From Streptomyces sp. R302 (GTDB lineage Bacteria > Actinomycetota > Actinomycetes > Streptomycetales > Streptomycetaceae), in NCBI RefSeq assembly GCF_012927245.1, contig NZ_JABBGE010000006.1, positions 1 to 64,000 on the forward strand: a stretch of 64,000 nucleotides of DNA, written 5' to 3'. The notes under the pieces were generated by a model that saw only the letters and a list, made by a program, of their open reading frames with translations, was not told where the DNA came from and did no database searches. Numbering within the stretch: position 1 is the first letter of the stretch; the number at the start of each line of letters is the position of its first letter. Position numbers and translations under genes: made by a program. Below are positions 51,850 through 60,427 of this stretch, in pieces.

Positions 51850-52755
51850 TCAGCCCGCCGGCTGGGCGAGGGCCGCAGCGTGCGCGCGGTCCAGGGCGTC
51901 GGCGGCAGCGCACGAGATGTCCGGCTGCACGCCGGTTCCCTCCCAGTTCGTGCCGGAGACGGGGTTGATGGCACGGCCGATGGGGATCGAGGCTTCCAGG
52001 TGCGGGTGCACCGTCCAGCCCTCGCGAGGATGCGCGCCACCGCGGGTGCGCTCGCCGACGACCACCGCACGGCCGAGCTGCTGCAGGTCGTACGCCAGCT
52101 CCTCGGCGGCGGAGAAGGTGTGGTTGCCGGTCAGCACGTACACCGGCTTGCTGCCCCCGAAGCGGGCGCCGGGGACGTGCGGCTGGCTCCAGGACTGCTC
52201 GGTGCGTTCGCCGTCGCGCCAGTACATGGTGTTGAGGTGGGTCCGCTCGTCCAGCAGGTGGCTGCAGACGAAGGCGACCGTGTCCGGGTCGCCACCCCGG
52301 TTGGCCCTGAGGTCCACGATCAGCGCCTGGGCGCGGGAGACCAGGGTGAGCGCGGCGGTCAGCGGTTCGGCGGCCCACTCCAGCGGAAACAGCATCGGTC
52401 CCAGCTCCAGTACGGCGACTCCGCCGTGAAGCAGTTCCACCCGGGGCGCACCGCCCATCGAGGTGTCGAAGTCCCTGCGGATGGACTCCAGAACCGCCGC
52501 CCCCCGCTTCTCGGGCACCCGGTCCGCGTGGTACTTCAGGCTCAGGTGCGGGTCGCCGTTGACGGACTGCAGGTCGGCGGTGACCAGCCGGGCGAGCTCC
52601 TCGGCGTCGTCAACGGCGTAGGCGCCCTCGGCGCGGCGCCGTCGCAGCAGGTCGGCGAGCTGCCCGGCCACCTCGGGGAAGACGTAGTGCCCGGTCAGGA
52701 GCCGGACGGTCTCGTCGACGACAGGACCGGGCTGAAGCTTCGTCAGAGTCGCCAT
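51850..52755 (-). CDS. S41 family peptidase (IRBP-like), C-terminus frameshifted
   Basis: 301 residues. N-terminal helical domain LLTGHYVFPEVAGQLADLLRRR and the protease core IVDLRANRGGDPDTVAFVCSHLL, YVLTGNHTFSAAEELAYDLQQLGRAVVVGERTRGGAHP; Ser in TFSAAEE is the candidate nucleophile. It is cytoplasmic as drawn (no signal). The frame ends at 51850, but the next frame continues LTTEAFEEPADPGGTAVLEA to 51761, resembling the expected C-terminus; one shift near 51855 would fuse them. Confidence 0.72.
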   Translation of the reverse strand: MATLTKLQPGPVVDETVRLLTGHYVFPEVAGQLADLLRRRRAEGAYAVDDAEELARLVTADLQSVNGDPHLSLKYHADRVPEKRGAAVLESIRRDFDTSMGGAPRVELLHGGVAVLELGPMLFPLEWAAEPLTAALTLVSRAQALIVDLRANRGGDPDTVAFVCSHLLDERTHLNTMYWRDGERTEQSWSQPHVPGARFGGSKPVYVLTGNHTFSAAEELAYDLQQLGRAVVVGERTRGGAHPREGWTVHPHLEASIPIGRAINPVSGTNWEGTGVQPDISCAAADALDRAHAAALAQPAG

Positions 52756-53483
52756 GGCGCGAAGTAGATCACCGCGCTCGACCCGGCGTCCATCGAAATG
52801 CAGCCGCGTCCGCCGGTCCCCAGGAGGTGCCGGCGGCGCGCCGGACGGCGGTGGCGTCCCGGCCTCCGAAGGAGGGAGGGCGGAGGGCTCGCGACGGTGC
52901 TGCCGTGCCAGGCGGCACTCGCGGGCCGGGTCGGCGGCGGCCTGCCGGAACTCCACGACGCCGGGTGCCACGGTGTAGAGCGTCCGGTCAGGGGTGACGA
53001 GGCCCGGGTCGGCCTCGACGCGGGCGAGGCTCTCCCGCAGGGCGAGGGCGCCCGCCTCGGGGTCGGTGAGGTGGCCTGCTGTGCCGGGCGAGGAGGGCCT
53101 CCGCCCTCGCGGTGGCCCCGCGGGCGAGGAAGTCGGCGGCCGGGCGCTCCGGGGCACACCCGCGAGGTGCACGCCCTTCGGGCCTGCAGCGTGGGCGGCG
53201 AGCCGGAAGCCGGACGCGTCCGCGTTCTTGAGGATCAGGACGCGGGCATCGGGTCCCCGGCCTCGTCGACGGTGGACAGGGTCATGCTGTGCGGGTCGGG
53301 GACACCGGCGTCGACCGCCTCCGTCAGCCACTCCGGGAACAGCGCGGAGGGCTCGGCCGGTGCCCGTTCGGGGTCGAAGACGGGCACCGGGCGGGCGAAG
53401 ACCTCGGTGCCGTGCAGCCGGTCGCGTACGGCCGAGGGGTCCGTTTCCGGCACGGGGGTTCTCCCCGGGGACCAGGGGACCAT
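52756..53483 (-). pseudogene. Remnant of a pyridoxamine 5'-phosphate oxidase-like gene
   Basis: Pieces in three frames line up with one PNPOx-like flavin protein: HGTEVFARPVPVFDPERAPA to STVDEAGDP (53483-53250), then DARVLILKNADASGFRLAAH (about 53250-53185), then ERPAADFLARGATARAEALL (about 53150-53090), then RTLYTVAPGVVEFRQA (about 52985-52930). The first break is a missing G at 53250. The flavin-binding stretch between pieces two and three is gone. It runs into the S41 gene start. Confidence 0.6.
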
Positions 53484-53512
53484 GGGATCAGGGCATCAGG
53501 GGATCCAGAGGA

Positions 53513-55471
53513 TCAGAGGGGGACGATCGTGGTCTCGGTGGCCTTGACGCTGGTCCAGACGGACACCCCGTCGGCGAGGCCGAGTTCGGCGGCGGCCTGC
53601 GGAGTGATCTCGGCGACAAGGTCCGGTGCCTCGGCCGAGGTGACCAGGACGCGGAGGCGGCTGCCGCTGCTCGTGATCTCGCGTACGGTGCCGGGCCAGA
53701 CGTTACGGGGGCTGCCCGCGGGCTTCTCGCGGTGCACCGAGACCGCCTCGGGTGCGACGATCGCGAGCGCCGGAGTGCCGGACGCCGGGGGTTCGGCGGC
53801 GACGAGGGTGCCGCCCGCGTCGAGGGCGAGGCCGTCGGGGGTGGCGGTGCCGGGCCAGGCGTTGCGGCCGAGCATGCGGGCCACCCAGGGGGAGCGGGGG
53901 TGGCGGGTGACCTCGGTGGGGGCGGCGTCCTGGAGGGCGCGGCCGCCGTCGAGGACGAGGACGCGGTCGGCGAGCGAGACGGCCTCGACCGGGTCGTGGG
54001 TGACGATGAGGCAGACCCCGCCGAAGCCCGCCAGGTGGGTCCGCAGGGTGTGGCGGACGTGCGCGCGGGTGGTCTGGTCGAGGGCGGCGAGCGGTTCGTC
54101 GAGGACGAGCAGCCGGGGCCGGGCGGCGAGCGCGCGGGCGAGCGCCACCCGCTGGGCCTGGCCGCCGGAGAGCTGCGCGGGCCTGCGGTGCCCCAGGTGG
54201 CCGACGCCGAGGCGGTCGAGCCAGGACTGCGCCTCGCGGCGGGCCTCGGCGCGCGGGACGCCCTGGGCGCGGAGCCCGTACGCGGTGTTGGCGAGGGCCG
54301 ACAGGTGGGGGAAGAGGGCGCCGTCCTGCGGCACCCAGGCGACGCGGCGGCGGTGCGGGGGCAGGGCGGTGACGTCCTCGTCGCCGAGGGTGAGGTCGGC
54401 GTGGGCGCGGGGGGTGAGGCCGAGGAGGGCGCGCAGCAGGGTGGTCTTCCCGGCGCCGTTCGGGCCGACGACGGCGATGGTGGTGCCGGGGCCGGCGTCC
54501 AGGTCGAGCTCGGTGAATCCCGTGACCTCGGCGTGCAGCGACCAGCGTCCGCCGGAGGGGCCCGGAGGGGCGGCCTGCTCCGGCGGCGGGACGGGGGCCG
54601 GGTCCGTACCGTCCGGGACGGGTACCACGGCGGCACGAGCGCGCGCACGCGCACGCGCGCGCTCGTGCGGAGTCCCGGTCCACCGCCCCCGCAGGGCGAT
54701 GAGGACGCCCATGGCGATGGCGAGGAGCAGCAGCGAGACGGAGGTCGCGGCCTCGGGTTCGTCCTGGAGGAGGAGGTAGACCTGGAGCGGCAGGGTCTGG
54801 GTGGTGCCGGGCAGGTTCCCGGCGAAGGTGATCGTGGCGCCGAACTCGCCGAGCGCCCGCGCCCAGGTGAGCGCCGCGCCGGCCAGGACGCCGGGCGCCA
54901 CCATCGGCAGGGTCACGGTGAGGAAGACCCGCACCGGGGAGGCGCCGAGCGAGGCGGCCGTCTCCTCGTACCGGGGCCGCAGTCCGCCGAGCGCGCCTTC
55001 CAGGCTGATGACGAGGAACGGCATGGCGACGAAGGTCGCGGCGAGGACGGCACCGGAGGTGTGGAAGGGGAACGTGATCCCGAAGGTGGACTCCAGCCAG
55101 GGCCCGAGGAGCCCGCGCCGGCCGAACGCGAGCAGCAGCGCGACGCCGCCGACGGTCGGCGGCAGCACCATCGGGAGCAGGACGAGCGAGCGGACGAACG
55201 CCTTGCCGGGGAACGGCACCCGGGCCAGCAGCCAGGCCAGGGGGACACCGAGCAGCAGCGACAGCCCGAGCGACCAGAAGGACACGACCAGCGACAGCTT
55301 CAGCGCCTCGACGGTGCCGGGCGAGGTCAGGTGGTCGGCGAGCCCGGCCCATTCGGTGCGGACGAGGATGCCGATCAGCGGGAGGGCCAGGAAGGCCACC
55401 GCGAGGAGCGCGGGCACGGCCAGTGCGAGGGGTGGACGCGCCCCCGGAGTTCGTACGCCTGCTCGTTTCAT
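53513..55471 (-). CDS. modBC: Fused molybdate ABC transporter permease/ATPase (ModBC)
   Basis: 652 residues. Residues 1-265 are ModB: about six helices and the EAA loop EETAASLGASPVRVFLTVTLP. A linker of alternating Arg-Ala and Pro residues (about 268-305) leads to ModC: Walker A GPNGAGKTT, LSGGQAQR, LLVLDEPLAALD, VTHDPVEA, and a TOBE molybdate-sensing domain from about 580 (NVWPGTVREITSSGSRLRV). Membrane-bound; imports molybdate with ModA. Confidence 0.88.
   Translation of the reverse strand: MKRAGVRTPGARPPLALAVPALLAVAFLALPLIGILVRTEWAGLADHLTSPGTVEALKLSLVVSFWSLGLSLLLGVPLAWLLARVPFPGKAFVRSLVLLPMVLPPTVGGVALLLAFGRRGLLGPWLESTFGITFPFHTSGAVLAATFVAMPFLVISLEGALGGLRPRYEETAASLGASPVRVFLTVTLPMVAPGVLAGAALTWARALGEFGATITFAGNLPGTTQTLPLQVYLLLQDEPEAATSVSLLLLAIAMGVLIALRGRWTGTPHERARARARARAAVVPVPDGTDPAPVPPPEQAAPPGPSGGRWSLHAEVTGFTELDLDAGPGTTIAVVGPNGAGKTTLLRALLGLTPRAHADLTLGDEDVTALPPHRRRVAWVPQDGALFPHLSALANTAYGLRAQGVPRAEARREAQSWLDRLGVGHLGHRRPAQLSGGQAQRVALARALAARPRLLVLDEPLAALDQTTRAHVRHTLRTHLAGFGGVCLIVTHDPVEAVSLADRVLVLDGGRALQDAAPTEVTRHPRSPWVARMLGRNAWPGTATPDGLALDAGGTLVAAEPPASGTPALAIVAPEAVSVHREKPAGSPRNVWPGTVREITSSGSRLRVLVTSAEAPDLVAEITPQAAAELGLADGVSVWTSVKATETTIVPL
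54633..54668. repeat. Perfect GC-alternating palindrome in the modB-modC linker
   Basis: GCACGAGCGCGCGC and GCGCGCGCTCGTGC are exact inverted arms of 14 bases around an 8-base centre, with mostly alternating purine-pyrimidine sequence that favours Z-DNA or a cruciform. It encodes the RARARARARA stretch joining the permease and ATPase halves. Confidence 0.7.
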
Positions 55472-55564
55472 CGGAGATCCTGGAGAGGTGAGGACGTGGG
55501 GCGGAGGGGCTGTCGGGTCCCCCGATGCGGACAGCGCCTCACGATCTGGGGGTGATCGGGGCGG

Positions 55565-56404
55565 TCACGGCTTCTGGAAGCCCGCGTCCTGGAGGATCTT
55601 CTGGCCCTCGGGCGCGGACAGCCAGGCGACGAACGCGGCGGCGGCCTCGGCGTTCTTCGAGTCCTTGAGCGTGGCGGCCGGGTACTGCGCGACCGCGTTC
55701 CGGCCGTCGGGGATCTCGACGGCGTCGACCTTGTCCTTCGCGCTCTCGGCGTCGGTCCTGTAGACGAGACCGGCGTCGGCCTCGCCCATCTCGACCTTGC
55801 TGAGCACCGCGCGCACGTTGGGCTCCTGGGAGACGGCCCTCACGGTGACGCCCTGCGTGTCGAGGATCTGGCGGCTGTACTTGCCGGCCGGTACCTCGGG
55901 CGCGGCCAGGACGACCTTCAGCTTGGTGTCGGCCAGGTCCTTCAGGTCGTCGATCTTGAAGGGGTTGCCCTCGCCGGTGGCGATGACCAGCCGGTTCTTC
56001 GCGATGATCGCCGGGGTGCCGGTGTCGGCCCTCGCCTTGTCCATGCTCTTGGTGTCGGCGGTGACCAGGACGTCGGCGGGCGCGCCCTGCGAGACCTGGG
56101 CGACGAGCTCCTGCGAGCCGGCGAAGGAGAACGTGATCTTCGTGCCGGGGTGGGACTGCTCGTACGCGGCGCCCGCGGTCTTGAAGACGTCGGTGAGCGA
56201 GGCGGCGGCGAGGACCGTCAGGTTCGCCTGCGGCACGGCGCTCGCCGCCCCGGAGGGCGTGGAGCCCGCGGTGTCCTTCTTCGCGCCGTCGCCGGAATCG
56301 CCGGAAGCACCGGAATCGCCGGACGAGCAGGCCGCGAGCGGGACGAGCAGGGCGGCGGTGAGCGCGGCGACGGCGGTACGGCGTCCGGTGAAGGGGCGGG
56401 CCAT
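55565..56404 (-). CDS. modA: Molybdate-binding lipoprotein ModA
   Basis: 279 residues. Lipoprotein signal with LAAC (Cys26), a Gly/Ser/Asp low-complexity linker (27-45), and the ModA core LTVLAAASLTDVFK, FSFAGSQELVAQVSQGAPADVLVTAD and MGEADAGLVYRTDA. Binds molybdate/tungstate at the cell surface. AAGGAG precedes the ATG. Middle gene of the mod operon. Confidence 0.9.
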   Translation of the reverse strand: MARPFTGRRTAVAALTAALLVPLAACSSGDSGASGDSGDGAKKDTAGSTPSGAASAVPQANLTVLAAASLTDVFKTAGAAYEQSHPGTKITFSFAGSQELVAQVSQGAPADVLVTADTKSMDKARADTGTPAIIAKNRLVIATGEGNPFKIDDLKDLADTKLKVVLAAPEVPAGKYSRQILDTQGVTVRAVSQEPNVRAVLSKVEMGEADAGLVYRTDAESAKDKVDAVEIPDGRNAVAQYPAATLKDSKNAEAAAAFVAWLSAPEGQKILQDAGFQKP

Positions 56405-56502
56405 GAGGATCGGAACTCCTTGAGGAGGAGAGGAACGGAAGGGGAGGACAGGCGGGCCGCGCCGAGGACCGGGAGGGGTGGTGCGTACTGCGTGAGAAGT
56501 GG

Positions 56503-56892
56503 TCAGGTGCGGTCGATGTGCACGCTGGTCGACTTCACGCGGGCGGTGGCCTGCATGCCGACTTCCAGTCCCAGTTCCTCCACGGCCTCCCGGGTGAGGA
56601 GGGAGACCAGGCGGTGCGGCCCGGCCTGGATGGTGACCTGGGCCGCGATGTCACCGAGCTTGATCCCGGTGACGATCCCGGGGAACGCGTTCCGCGCGGA
56701 CGTGTACGACACCTCGTCGTCATCGCCCTGCGCGAGCTCCACGGAGAACGCCGCGAGCGACTTCCCGTCGATGACGCGCCGGCCGCTCTCGTCACGCCGG
56801 GTGGCGACCCTGCCCGCGTCCGCCCAGCGCCGCGCCGTGTCGGGACTGACGCCCAGCAGACGGGCGGCCTGCCCGATGGTGTAGGTCTGCAT
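56503..56892 (-). CDS. HTH-TOBE molybdenum-binding regulator
   Basis: 129 residues: a MerR-like helix-turn-helix (YTIGQAARLLGVSPDTARRWADAGRVATRRDE, 3-35) joined to one TOBE/mop domain (about 60-125: RNAFPGIVTGIKLGDIAAQVTIQ, VSLLTREAVEELGL). Likely senses molybdate and regulates modA-modBC, lying first in that operon. The ATG at 56892 is used; a GTG at 56901 is also open. Confidence 0.82.
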   Translation of the reverse strand: MQTYTIGQAARLLGVSPDTARRWADAGRVATRRDESGRRVIDGKSLAAFSVELAQGDDDEVSYTSARNAFPGIVTGIKLGDIAAQVTIQAGPHRLVSLLTREAVEELGLEVGMQATARVKSTSVHIDRT

Positions 56893-57104
56893 GCGCGACA
56901 CCGTAGGCCGCTTTCGATCTCACTTGCAACAATGTAGTGGGTCTCTCCATCGCGAATGAGAGGTGGCTGGGAGAAAGCGACGAGACGTTCCGCCCGGTGG
57001 TCTCACGCCTCGGACGGCAGCGCTCCGCCGAGGTGCTGGCGACCGGTCCGGATCCCTGAGCGGGGCGCCGGTCGAGGACCGCGCCGCGGAAGAACTCGCC
57101 GCAC

Positions 57105-57905
57105 GGCAGCTCCCGCGCCTGGACTCGTGGCCGCCCACGAGCCGACCTCCCGAGGCCGGAAGGTCGCCCTCGCCGCCCAGGAGGGACCGGCCGATCTCTG
57201 CGGACGGGCCCGCTGGTCCCTCGGCGGGCGCTTCCTCGCCGACTCGCCCGGTGGATGGGGACGAAGGACTCGTTCGTGCCCGCCTGGAGCGACTGGCGGG
57301 GCTGCGCGGGCTTCGACCGCCTCGCCCACGCGGGCGACACGGATTCCTGGGGCGTCCGCATGGCCCGTGCCTACGTCGAGTTCGCGGCCGGGGAGAAGCG
57401 GGCCTGGCCGGCGGGTCACGGCATCCGCTTCCTGTCCACCGTCGGCAGGGCCGAACGCGGCGACCCGCGCGGGGCTGCTGCGCGTCCACCACCGCCACCG
57501 CGTCGACGAACTGGTCGTGACGGACGGCGTCGCCCACTGTGTACGGGGCACCCTGCTCGCCGAAGACCCTGTGCCGCGCGGCGTGGCCACCCACCGGAAC
57601 CGGGTGGGCGTCTTCGAACCGACCGCCCAAGCCGTCATCGTGGCCGGCGGGGGCATCGGCGCCGACCACGAGCTCGTCCGCCGCCGCGGGAGCACGGCTC
57701 GTCACCCGCAACCGGATGTGGCACGACACCGAGGGCCTGCACGACGGGGCCCCGGTCTGGCCCGGCCACGGCATCCGGACCTGCCCGGCCTCTCGCCCCT
57801 GTGGCTCGGCGGACGCGCCGCGCCGTGCGCCGGGGCGCCGGCCGAGCGCCCCGCGCAGCACGTCGGTGGCAGCAAGAGCCCGACGGGGCATCGTCCCGCC
57901 GGTCC
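57105..57905 (+). pseudogene. Remnant of an FAD-binding dehydrogenase (KsdD/flavocytochrome-like)
   Basis: Segments in three plus-strand frames match one flavoprotein in order: GRKVALAAQEGPADLCGRAR (about 57160-57220), DSWGVRMARAYVEFAAGEKR (about 57345-57405), HHRHRVDELVVTDGVAHCVRG (about 57488-57550) with FEPTAQAVIVAGGGIGADHE (about 57615-57674), and NRMWHDTEGLHDGAPVWPGH (about 57710-57770). The N-terminal FAD GxGxxG is reduced to PGLVAAHE and the C-terminal half is missing. Clearly decayed. The 210 bases before it hold nothing recognisable. Confidence 0.65.
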
Positions 57906-57997
57906 GTGACGAAGGGGGCTTCGAGCGCGGGCTGTTGTCGGACGAGCTGACGCGATTGCGGCGTGATCGGCCGTCTGCCGCTCTACGATCACGGGTG

Positions 57998-58585
57998 ATG
58001 TCGGATCGTACGGCGACCGTTCGGATGGGTGATGCTGAGATGACCGCGAAAGCGCTGGCGATCCTGCGAGCGGCCGGAGCCGAGAGGATCGAGCATCCCG
58101 GCGGTACGCTGCTGGCGCACCTGCAGCGAGTCAGCGGCCTGCTCGCCTCGTGGGGCGCTCGCCCGGCGCTGGTTTCGGCCGGGCTGTGTCACGCGTTCTA
58201 CGGGACCGACGGGTTCCCGGTCGCACTGCTGGGCCTGGGGCGCCGGGCGGAGCTGGCCGACGCGATCGGCGTCGAGGCCGAGGCGCTCGTCTATTCCTAC
58301 GCCTCCTGCGACCGCGAGTCCTCCTACCGCGGACTGGCCGACGACCCGGGCACGTTCGTCGATCGGTTCACCGGCGCACCGACGCATCCGAGCCTCGAAG
58401 CGCGTCGGGACTTCGCCGAACTCACCGCCGCCAACGAGCTGGACATCGCCGCGATCAGCCCCGAGGTCCGCATCCGCTACGGCGCCGACCTCCTCGACCT
58501 GTTCACTCGGTGGAGGCCGCTGCTGTCCGAGCCGGCCTGGGACCACTGCCGCGGCGTGCTGGTCGGGCCCGTCCACGGGAACTGA
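57998..58585 (+). CDS. DUF6817-like protein
   Basis: 195 residues. The core from about residue 17 (LAILRAAGAERIEHPGGTLLAHLQRVSGLLASWGARPALVSAGLCHAFYGTDGFP) has HD-like histidines: HPGG..HLQRV and CHAFYG, resembling a metal phosphohydrolase fold, and matches what I recall as DUF6817, often attached to biosynthetic clusters. The ATG at 57998 is one of several options; the frame is open further upstream into the decayed dehydrogenase. Confidence 0.65.
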   Translation: MSDRTATVRMGDAEMTAKALAILRAAGAERIEHPGGTLLAHLQRVSGLLASWGARPALVSAGLCHAFYGTDGFPVALLGLGRRAELADAIGVEAEALVYSYASCDRESSYRGLADDPGTFVDRFTGAPTHPSLEARRDFAELTAANELDIAAISPEVRIRYGADLLDLFTRWRPLLSEPAWDHCRGVLVGPVHGN

Positions 58586-58711
58586 GTCCGCGGGCTCCAC
58601 GGACCCGCGCGTTCGCCGGGCCGACCGCCCACGGGACCGCTACCGCGCCGGACCGCTCGCATCGCGGGCGGACGTGTGCTGTGCTGGGAGCAGTCGTAGG
58701 AAGACACACCG

Positions 58712-59548
58712 ATGCGCCGCAGCCGGATCTCCGCCTTCGCACCCGCCCGGCCGACCGCCCCGACCGGAGCCGGCGGCGGGTTGCGGTCCACGCGGAGTCT
58801 CGCCGTCGCCTGGGGCGTCGTCGTGTTGATCACGGTGCCCGCCTGGGTGCTGACCCTCGGCCAGGCCCGGGACATGGGCGTCGAACCCGGCACCATGGGA
58901 ATGGCGCTGCCCCTGTTCCTGCTGCTCTGGGTGATCATGATGGCGGCCATGATGCTGCCGTCCATGGCGCCCGTGGCCCTCTCCTGGGTACGGGGGATCG
59001 GCCGCCAGTCCTCCGGCTGGACCCGGACCGCCCGTACCGTCGGGTTCGCCGGCGGATATCTGCTCGTGTGGACCGCCTTCGGGCTGCTCGTCTACGCGGC
59101 CCTGGCCGTCACCGGCGCCCTGGTGGAGGACCATCCCACCGCCGGGCGCTGGATCGGTGCGGTCGCCTTCCTGCTCGCCGGCCTGTACCAGCTCGGCCCC
59201 CTCAAGAACGTCTGCCTGCGGCACTGCCGCGACCCGCTCAGCCAACTGGTGCGGTACGCCGGCTTCCGGCGGCCGGCCCGCGACCTGCGGGTCGGTCTCC
59301 ACCACGGCGTGTACTGCGTCGGTTGCTGTGCGGGGCTGATGGTCGTCTTCGTTCCGCTCGGCGTGATGAACGTGGCGGCGATGACCGGACTGGCCCTGGT
59401 GATCTTCGTGGAGAAGCTGTGGTCCCGGGGTGAACTCCTCGGCGCCGTCGTGGGCGTCGCCTTCCTCGTCCTGGCGGTACTCGCACCGTTCCAGGACTGG
59501 ATGCTGCCGGGCCTTGAGGGCTCGATGCCGTCCATGGACGGCATGTGA
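58712..59548 (+). CDS. DUF2182 predicted metal-binding membrane protein
   Basis: 278 residues with about seven membrane segments. Family marks: LLLWVIMMAAMMLPSMAPVALSW with its Met cluster, LKNVCLRHCRDP and HHGVYCVGCCAGLM with Cys pairs. The C-terminus is Met-rich (GLEGSMPSMDGM). This family often neighbours DUF1326 proteins, as here, and is thought to handle metal, possibly copper; no biochemical role is established. Confidence 0.8.
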   Translation: MRRSRISAFAPARPTAPTGAGGGLRSTRSLAVAWGVVVLITVPAWVLTLGQARDMGVEPGTMGMALPLFLLLWVIMMAAMMLPSMAPVALSWVRGIGRQSSGWTRTARTVGFAGGYLLVWTAFGLLVYAALAVTGALVEDHPTAGRWIGAVAFLLAGLYQLGPLKNVCLRHCRDPLSQLVRYAGFRRPARDLRVGLHHGVYCVGCCAGLMVVFVPLGVMNVAAMTGLALVIFVEKLWSRGELLGAVVGVAFLVLAVLAPFQDWMLPGLEGSMPSMDGM

Positions 59549-59695
59549 TCCCCTGCGGGCGCCGCCCGGTTCCCTCGCCGGGGCATGAGGTGCAAGCTGG
59601 AAGGGAGACCGTCCCTCCGATCCCGGGTGCGGGCTCGGGAGACGCGGTCCCGTCACTCCGAGTGAGCTGCTCGTAGCTCGGCTGGAGGCAGCGAG

Positions 59696-60352
59696 ATGAC
59701 ACAGCAGGCCACCACCGGAACGCGCTGGCATCTGGCCGGCGACTGGTTCGACGTGTGTAAATGCGCGATTCCCTGCCCGTGCACCTTCGCGCAGCCCCCT
59801 ACTTATGGAGATTGCGAAGGCGTACTGGTCTGGCACATCCGGGAGGGCAACTTCGGCGACGTACGGCTCGACGACCTCAACGTCCTGATGCTCGGCTCCT
59901 TCGAGGGCAGCCCGTGGGCAGGCACGCACACCGAGCCCTACGCCGCGGTCTTCCTCGACGAGCGGGCCGACGATCGGCAGCGGGCCGCGCTCGGGGCCGT
60001 CTTCGGCGGTGAGGCGGGCGGGTGGCCGGCGGAGTTCGGGGCGATGTTCCACCCCGAGATGCGGGGCATGGACGTCGTTCCGATCCATGTGGAGATCGAC
60101 GAGGATCTCGCCTCGTGGCGAGCCGAGATCCCGGGCCGTGTCACGGCGGCCGCCGAGGCGCTCACCGGCCCGACCACCCCGGACGGCGCACGCGTGCAGG
60201 TCCTCAACGCGCCGGGTTCCGAGGTGGGCCCTGGCCAGGTCGCCACGTGGGGGCGGGCCACCGTCGACCGCGCCGACGCGTTCGGCTTCACCTGGGAACG
60301 CACCGGGAAGTCGAGCAAGTACTTCCCCTTCGACTGGAGCGGCCCCGACTGA
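59696..60352 (+). CDS. DUF1326 protein with Cys-rich N-terminus
   Basis: 218 residues. The motif CKCAIPCPCTFAQPPTYGDC (residues 21-40) is the family signature with five cysteines, likely binding metal; the body is a beta-rich domain. GGAGG precedes the ATG. The codons over the Cys motif (TGT AAA, ATT, ACT TAT GGA GAT, GAA) are AT-rich for this genome. Partner of the DUF2182 membrane protein upstream. Confidence 0.82.
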   Translation: MTQQATTGTRWHLAGDWFDVCKCAIPCPCTFAQPPTYGDCEGVLVWHIREGNFGDVRLDDLNVLMLGSFEGSPWAGTHTEPYAAVFLDERADDRQRAALGAVFGGEAGGWPAEFGAMFHPEMRGMDVVPIHVEIDEDLASWRAEIPGRVTAAAEALTGPTTPDGARVQVLNAPGSEVGPGQVATWGRATVDRADAFGFTWERTGKSSKYFPFDWSGPD

Positions 60353-60357
60353 ACGGC

Positions 60358-60398
60358 CCGTACGGGGCCGCAGGCGTCGAACCTGCGGCCCCGTACGG
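60358..60398. terminator. 17-bp perfect stem terminator
   Basis: CCGTACGGGGCCGCAGG (60358-60374) and its exact complement CCTGCGGCCCCGTACGG (60382-60398) with a 7-base loop lie between the converging DUF1326 and GH62 genes. Confidence 0.75.
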
Positions 60399-60427
60399 AG
60401 GTCACGCGAGGCGCTCGCCGGACGGCG

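Noticed and set aside
53513-55471. Separate modB and modC genes
   Set aside because: The frame is continuous through the linker with no start signal for a separate ATPase, so one fused protein is the simpler reading.
59600-59640. MerR-type operator before the DUF1326 gene
   Set aside because: AGGGA-gaccg-TCCCT is a short palindrome, but no -35/-10 pair with 19-20 base spacing and no MerR gene nearby.
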